Source of the DNA: Candidatus Margulisiibacteriota bacterium | GTDB lineage: Bacteria; Margulisbacteria; WOR-1; O2-12-FULL-45-9 | Assembly: GCA_028714935.1 (NCBI GenBank) | Contig: JAQTLJ010000056.1 | Location: 1-7,976, forward strand | Direction of reading: 5' to 3' | DNA: 7,976 bases | In this document: positions 5,195 through 7,976 of the stretch, piece by piece | Layout: every line of letters starts with the position of its first letter | Numbering within the stretch: position 1 is the first letter of the stretch | Program-made: the position numbers and the translations under genes | The notes under the pieces: generated by a model | The model's database searches: none | Told to the model about the DNA's origin: nothing | The model's input: the letters and a program-made list of their open reading frames with translations, nothing else

Positions 5195-6460
5195 ATGTCC
5201 TCTTTGAAGGATAAATTAAAAGCCCTCCCGAACAAACCCGGCGTTTATTTATTTAAAGACAGAAAAGGCGAGATCTTGTATGTTGGCAAAGCCAAGTCGC
5301 TGCGCAAGCGCGTGACCTCATATTTCAGTAAACAACCGGAGATCAAAACCAGCATCCTGATCGACCGCTTGTATGATATCGATTTTATCGTCACCGGCTC
5401 GGAACTTGACGCGTTGATCCTGGAAGATGAGCTGGTCAAAAAGTACCGGCCGCGCTACAACATCTCGCTTAAAGACGATAAGGCCTATCCCTTCTTAAAG
5501 CTGACGGTCGATGAAGAATGGCCGAGGCTGTTCCTCACCAGAAGGAAAGAGAAGGACGGGGCGCTCTATTTCGGGCGTTATCAGGGTGGGATGGTCCGCG
5601 AAGTTATCAGGCTGGTAAAAAAGCTTTTTCCGATCCGCTGGTGCAAGGAATCGCCGCTGAGGAAGCGTGAACAGCCCTGCCTGTATTATCGGGTCGGCAG
5701 CTGCTGCGGCCCCTGTATCGGCAGGATCAGCCGGCAGGATTATCTGGCCTTGGTCAACGGGATCATTGCGCTGCTTGAAGGCAAAATGGCTGAAGCGCTT
5801 GCCAGGCTCCAAGAGGAGATGCAAAAAGCGGCTAAGAACCAGAACTTTGAGCAAGCCGCTTATTTGCGCGATCGGATCAAGCTGCTGCAAAAGATGATCG
5901 AAGGGAAAGAGCTGGTCAGGACGCCGGCGCCCCGGGTGCTTTCGGGGATAAATGAATTGAAGCGGGAGCTTAATTTACAGGCAGAGCCAATGAGGATAGA
6001 GGCGTTCGATATTTCCAACATTCAGGGATCGAATATCGTCGGCTCAATGGTCGCTTTTTATGGGGGCCTGCCGTTGAAAAGCGATTATCGGATGTTTAAG
6101 GTCAGGAGCGTTGAGCGGAAACCGAACGATGTGGCGGCGATCTATGAGGTGGTCAGGCGGCGTTATACTAAAACCCTGGCCCGCAAGCTGCCGTTGCCGG
6201 ACCTGGTATTGGTCGATGGCGGTCCGGCGCAGGTCAATTCGGGCGCGAACGCCCTGGCTGAAGCCAAGTTGGGGAAAATGCCGATCATCGGCCTGGCCAA
6301 ACGTGAAGAGGAGATATTTATCCATAAAAAGCGGAAGCCGCTCCTTTTACCAAGAAACTCTCCCGCCCTGCAGCTGCTGCAGCGCATGAGGGACGAAGCC
6401 CACCGCTTCGCGGTTTCCTATCATCGCCGCAGGAGGGAGAAAACGCTTTATGGTGGTTAG
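5195..6460 (+). CDS. uvrC: Compact UvrC, nucleotide excision repair endonuclease
   Basis: UvrC makes the 3' and 5' cuts around a lesion marked by UvrA/UvrB. The GIY-YIG nuclease domain has GVY at 16-18, YVG at 29-31, an Arg-rich LRKRV at 36-40 and Glu77 in LILEDE. The four iron-sulfur ligand positions known from E. coli are kept with the same spacing: Cys150, Cys162, Cys170, Cys174. The UVR motif is about 200-235. The RNase H-like domain keeps all catalytic positions: Asp272 (FDISNIQG), Asp312 (NDVAAI), Asp341 (VDGGPAQ), His403 (DEAHRF). However, the protein has 421 residues instead of about 600. Roughly 125 residues between UVR and RNase H are absent, and the C-terminal helix-hairpin-helix pair is absent after HRRRREKTLYGG. 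No remnant follows the stop, and the frame is clean. ATG lies three bases after rplI without a clear ribosome site. Confidence 0.95.
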   Translation: MSSLKDKLKALPNKPGVYLFKDRKGEILYVGKAKSLRKRVTSYFSKQPEIKTSILIDRLYDIDFIVTGSELDALILEDELVKKYRPRYNISLKDDKAYPFLKLTVDEEWPRLFLTRRKEKDGALYFGRYQGGMVREVIRLVKKLFPIRWCKESPLRKREQPCLYYRVGSCCGPCIGRISRQDYLALVNGIIALLEGKMAEALARLQEEMQKAAKNQNFEQAAYLRDRIKLLQKMIEGKELVRTPAPRVLSGINELKRELNLQAEPMRIEAFDISNIQGSNIVGSMVAFYGGLPLKSDYRMFKVRSVERKPNDVAAIYEVVRRRYTKTLARKLPLPDLVLVDGGPAQVNSGANALAEAKLGKMPIIGLAKREEEIFIHKKRKPLLLPRNSPALQLLQRMRDEAHRFAVSYHRRRREKTLYGG

Positions 6461-6463
6461 CTT

Positions 6464-6479
6464 CCCAACAATTGTTGGG
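6464..6479. repeat. Perfect 16-base palindrome after uvrC
   Basis: CCCAACAATTGTTGGG equals its own reverse complement. In RNA it could fold as a 6-base-pair stem with an AATT loop followed by TTGTTT, which would be at best a weak intrinsic terminator for the uvrC operon. It also abuts the proposed -35 box of the next gene at 6480, a typical operator position. The sequence alone does not decide between the two. Confidence 0.6.
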
Positions 6480-6508
6480 TTGTTTGCCCGGGTGGATTAT
6501 GTTATTAT
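6480..6508 (+). promoter_or_regulatory. Promoter for the M23 peptidase gene
   Basis: TTGTTT (6480-6485) and TATTAT (6503-6508) are separated by 17 bases, the optimal spacing. The predicted transcription start falls at about 6515, the A of the ATG, and no Shine-Dalgarno sequence is present, so a leaderless message is likely. Confidence 0.5.
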
Positions 6509-6514
6509 TTTTTT

Positions 6515-7627
6515 ATGAAAACCACGGCGGCAGCGCTCCTTTTGGTCATTTTTTGCTCGGCCGCGGTTTTCGCGGATGAGCTGACTGAAGAGCAGAAACT
6601 ACGGGAGATCCAGAATAAACTGAAAGAAAGCAAGGAGAAGCTGTTAAAGACCAAGGCGGAAGAGCAAGCGGTCCTGGGCAAGCTGGTAATTATCAGCAAG
6701 GAGCTGAAAAGGACCAAGACCAACCTCTTCCTGACCCAAAGAAAGATTATGGCTAACGAAACGCAGATCGGCACGCTAACTTATGAGCTCGGCAAGATCG
6801 AGTCGGAATTGCTAAAAAAGGAGAAAAAACTGGCCGGACGATTGGAAGAGATCTATAAAGGAAGCGGGCAGGATTATATCCAGCTCCTTTTTTCTTCTAA
6901 TTCAATGTCCGACTTTTTTAACCGTCTTTATTTTTTTAAAAAGGTGATCAAATACGATTCTGCTTTAGTGCAGGAAGTGCGCGCCGACGCCCACCAAGCC
7001 AAGCAAAAACGGGCGCTGCTTCAGGATAGGACCAGGGAAATAAAAGGCCTGGCCAAGGTCTTTGAAGAGAAAAAGCAGGAGATCGCCACGCAAGCGGGAA
7101 TAAAGAAAAAAGCCTACGAAGGACTTAAAGAGAGACGCGAAGACTTTGAAAAGCAGGTTGCCGAGCTGGAAAGAAGCTCTAAAGAACTAGAAGGACTGAT
7201 ACTGAAAAAGATGGCCGAGCGCCGGGGCGTCAAGGTCCACGGCAGTGGCCGGCTGGCATGGCCGCTGCAGGGGCGGTTGACTTCAAAATATGGATATCGG
7301 CGCAGTCCTTTCTGGGGCGGCAGACAGATGCATACCGGCATTGACATAGCAACGAAGTACGGAACGCCGATCAAATCGGCTGATTCCGGGGAAGTGATCT
7401 TTTCTGGCTGGTGGGACGGATACGGCAAGGCGATCGTTATCGATCATGGCCGCCGGATTACAACAGTCTATGGGCATATGTCCCGGATCTATAAGCAGGT
7501 CGGCGCAATAGTCGCCAAAGGCCAGGTTATCGGGCTGGTTGGCAGCACCGGCTATTCAACCGGGCCGCACCTTCATTTTGAAGTGAGGGAGAGCGGGAAA
7601 CCGGTCAATCCGATGAAATATTTATAA
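6515..7627 (+). CDS. Secreted coiled-coil M23 (LytM) peptidase, EnvC-like
   Basis: The 370-residue product is a periplasmic murein hydrolase or hydrolase activator. The signal peptide is MKTTAAALLLVIFCSAAVFA with likely cleavage before DELTEEQ. Two long Lys/Glu-rich helices (about 24-112 and 150-238) flank a segment EEIYKGSGQDYIQLLFSSNS...FFNRL typical of EnvC-like proteins, whose coiled coil is the part engaged by FtsEX. The LytM domain is about 247-368. It keeps every zinc/catalytic position: His273 and Asp277 (HTGID), His321 (YGHMS), His352 and His354 (HLHFE). E. coli EnvC has lost metal ligands and only activates amidases, so this protein is more likely itself an active peptidoglycan endopeptidase. 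ftsE/ftsX are not adjacent. A CtpA protease gene follows after 23 bases, a common pairing. The start is supported by the signal peptide. Confidence 0.92.
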   Translation: MKTTAAALLLVIFCSAAVFADELTEEQKLREIQNKLKESKEKLLKTKAEEQAVLGKLVIISKELKRTKTNLFLTQRKIMANETQIGTLTYELGKIESELLKKEKKLAGRLEEIYKGSGQDYIQLLFSSNSMSDFFNRLYFFKKVIKYDSALVQEVRADAHQAKQKRALLQDRTREIKGLAKVFEEKKQEIATQAGIKKKAYEGLKERREDFEKQVAELERSSKELEGLILKKMAERRGVKVHGSGRLAWPLQGRLTSKYGYRRSPFWGGRQMHTGIDIATKYGTPIKSADSGEVIFSGWWDGYGKAIVIDHGRRITTVYGHMSRIYKQVGAIVAKGQVIGLVGSTGYSTGPHLHFEVRESGKPVNPMKYL

Positions 7628-7650
7628 ATAATAAAAGAAAGGAGAAAAAA

Positions 7651-7976
7651 ATGCTGAAAAATAAAGTGATTAGGAATGTGCTGGTCGGGGTCGGGATTTT
7701 AGTTATTGGCTTGACCGTTGTCGGGCAGGTAAGAGCGCAGGAGGAACTGCAAAGGAAGCTCGAAACCTATCTCCAGGTCCTGGATATCGTCAAGAGCGAT
7801 TATGTGGAAAAGGAGGTCAACGACCAGAAGCTGGTTTACGGGTCAATTAAAGGGATGCTGGAGGCGCTCGGCGATCCTTATACCCGTTTTGTCGAGCCCG
7901 ATGCCTACAAAGAGATGAAGATCAGGATGAGCGGCAATTATTCCGGGATCGGTATTTACATCGGCATTAAAAATAA
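7651..7976 (+). CDS. CtpA-type S41 carboxy-terminal processing protease, 5' part only
   Basis: This gene is cut by the window end, with 108 complete codons and no stop. ATG is preceded by AAAGGAG with a six-base spacer. The product starts MLKNKVIRNVLVGVGILVIG, a basic N-terminus and hydrophobic segment that is a signal peptide or membrane anchor (possible cleavage after VRA at 29), placing the enzyme in the periplasm. Next comes the N-terminal helical region of S41 proteases, with TYLQVLDIVKSDYVEKEV, LVYGSIKGMLEALGDPYTRF and YKEMKIRMSGNYSGIGI, the last leading into the PDZ domain. The Ser/Lys catalytic dyad would lie beyond the window. In other bacteria such proteases degrade or trim murein hydrolases and envelope proteins, and the M23 gene directly upstream is a natural partner. 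The family call is firm; the exact subfamily is not. Confidence 0.92.
   Translation, partial: MLKNKVIRNVLVGVGILVIGLTVVGQVRAQEELQRKLETYLQVLDIVKSDYVEKEVNDQKLVYGSIKGMLEALGDPYTRFVEPDAYKEMKIRMSGNYSGIGIYIGIKN

Noticed and set aside
6458..6517. uvrC stop (TAG) and the M23 start are in the same frame with no stop between, suggesting a readthrough fusion
   Set aside because: Eighteen open codons arise easily by chance. The M23 product has its own signal peptide, and a promoter lies in the gap, so a UvrC-peptidase fusion makes no sense.
7114..7477. Overlapping minus-strand open frames within the M23 gene
   Set aside because: They have no start signals or recognisable protein features and lie opposite the highly conserved LytM domain.

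Overview
This is a dense bacterial chromosome segment with standard genetic code. There are two minus-strand genes on the left and a long plus-strand run on the right, and no gap between genes exceeds about 70 bases. The organism looks like an uncultured diderm bacterium. One product is a predicted outer-membrane barrel ending in phenylalanine, and signal-peptide proteins and a periplasm-type M23/CtpA pair are present. The gene order and protein divergence suggest a candidate phylum such as Margulisbacteria (including Saganbacteria/WOR-1) or a relative, but this is only a guess. I see no RNA genes, insertion sequences, CRISPR arrays or signs of recent transfer.

Left part (minus strand, 11-2319): a secreted coiled-coil/polyproline/beta-barrel protein is followed 41 bases later by a divergent family 8 glycoside hydrolase. 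Both have proline-rich linkers and are probably a cell-surface pair. The 70-base divergent region at 2320-2389 holds two mirror-image extended -10 promoters. They form an exact 9-base inverted repeat and serve the surface pair on one side and ychF on the other.

Middle (plus strand, 2390-6460): ychF, rpsF, ssb, a second ssb, rpsR, rplI and uvrC. The ychF-rpsF-ssb-rpsR order is an old, widely conserved translation/replication cluster. A second promoter at the 3' end of ychF probably drives rpsF onward. Spacings from rpsF to uvrC are overlaps or gaps of 1-12 bases, so this is one operon.

Right part (6515-7976): after a 54-base gap with a perfect 16-base palindrome and a good promoter, a secreted coiled-coil/M23 peptidase is followed by the first third or so of a CtpA-type S41 protease. 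These two typically work together in envelope and peptidoglycan maintenance.

The main oddities are proteins lacking familiar domains. YchF lacks the helical A domain. UvrC keeps both nuclease centres and its cysteine cluster but lacks the segment between the UVR and RNase H-like domains, and also the C-terminal helix-hairpin-helix domain. Several genes also appear to be leaderless or nearly so. No wholly new multi-gene system is evident.
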